Shown here piece by piece: positions 14,517 to 14,697 of a DNA stretch of 14,697 nucleotides. A program made the translations under genes and the position numbers. Source of the stretch: Chloroflexota bacterium (GTDB lineage Bacteria; Chloroflexota; Anaerolineae; Aggregatilineales; UBA2796); assembly GCA_003695215.1 (NCBI GenBank), contig RFIM01000201.1, forward strand, positions 1-14,697, in the 5' to 3' direction. How positions within the stretch are numbered: position 1 is the stretch's first letter; each line of letters opens with the position of its first letter. The notes under the pieces were generated by a model that worked only from the letters and a program-made list of their open reading frames with translations, ran no database searches and was not told where the DNA came from.

Positions 14517-14697
14517 CGGCTGAAGCGCCGCCGCGCTTGCGCAGCTTCTTGGCGATCTTGCTCGTGCTGATCGATATCGGCGCTCTTGGCGCTGCCTTTT
14601 GGCTCGGCTATATTGCGCGCCGTGAGCTACCGCTCTTCGCCGTGCCGATCGATCCGCCCTCGCTACGCGCTTACCTGCCCGTCTTCTTGATCCAGAC
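14480..14697 (+). CDS. Probable polyprenyl glycosylphosphotransferase, N-terminal part
   Basis: From ATG 14480 the frame stays open to the right edge, giving 72 residues. After a basic, soluble start of about 20 residues comes a hydrophobic segment (about 23-45, with LLVLIDIGALGAAFWLGYIA), a short hydrophilic stretch, and the beginning of a second hydrophobic segment (YLPVFLIQ). This pattern matches the N-terminus of undecaprenyl-phosphate sugar-1-phosphate transferases that begin polysaccharide repeat-unit synthesis, but the catalytic domain lies outside the window. A purine-rich AGGGG lies about 12 nt upstream. The start lies inside the glycosyltransferase gene (37-bp overlap), which supports a shared operon. 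Another polysaccharide membrane protein remains possible. Confidence 0.6.
   Translation, partial: MGRYSSAKQITLTAEAPPRLRSFLAILLVLIDIGALGAAFWLGYIARRELPLFAVPIDPPSLRAYLPVFLIQ

Noticed and set aside
1..14697. tRNA, rRNA, insertion sequence or prophage genes
   Set aside because: None was recognised on either strand by eye; no transposase, integrase or tRNA-like fold was found.

Overview
The window is G+C-rich, gene-dense bacterial DNA, probably from a member of the Chloroflexota (Anaerolineae-like). This rests on style: long threonine-proline linkers, FHA and SH3b domains on membrane proteins, several Ser/Thr kinases, and an ABC exporter fused to FHA domains. There is no rRNA or other marker gene to confirm it.

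Layout. 1-1861 (minus): a membrane protein with FHA, Ig-like and SH3b domains and a Thr-Pro tail encoded by a 30-bp tandem repeat; it runs off the left edge. 1862-2524: the only long non-coding stretch. It separates two divergent FHA genes and holds six exact copies of TTATCGACA (one base from the DnaA box), a consensus-type DnaA box, a 12-bp-arm palindrome, a large AT-rich hairpin and a leader dyad. 2525-7633 (plus): an FHA-FHA-ABC exporter followed 18 bp later by a secreted subtilisin-like protease. 7775-10374 (plus): a DppB/DppC-type permease pair whose DppC member carries an extra extracytoplasmic domain of about 200 residues resembling DUF4397. 10417-11391 (minus): an aldo/keto reductase. 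11506-13481: two convergent Ser/Thr kinases whose stop codons overlap on a shared CTAG. 13608-14697 (plus): a GT2 glycosyltransferase overlapping the start of a membrane protein that looks like a polyprenyl glycosylphosphotransferase, probably the edge of a surface polysaccharide locus.

How the parts may work together. Two kinases and two FHA-bearing membrane proteins (three FHA domains) lie within 14 kb, beside export, secreted proteolysis, peptide/solute uptake and polysaccharide assembly. The closest characterised parallel is the two-FHA ABC exporter Rv1747, controlled by the kinase PknF in Mycobacterium tuberculosis. Phosphothreonine control of envelope export is therefore a reasonable inference, though the kinases are 6-8 kb from the FHA genes and any pairing is untested. 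The strongest leads are the DnaA-box-like cluster at 2055-2358 and the domain inserted in the DppC-type permease.
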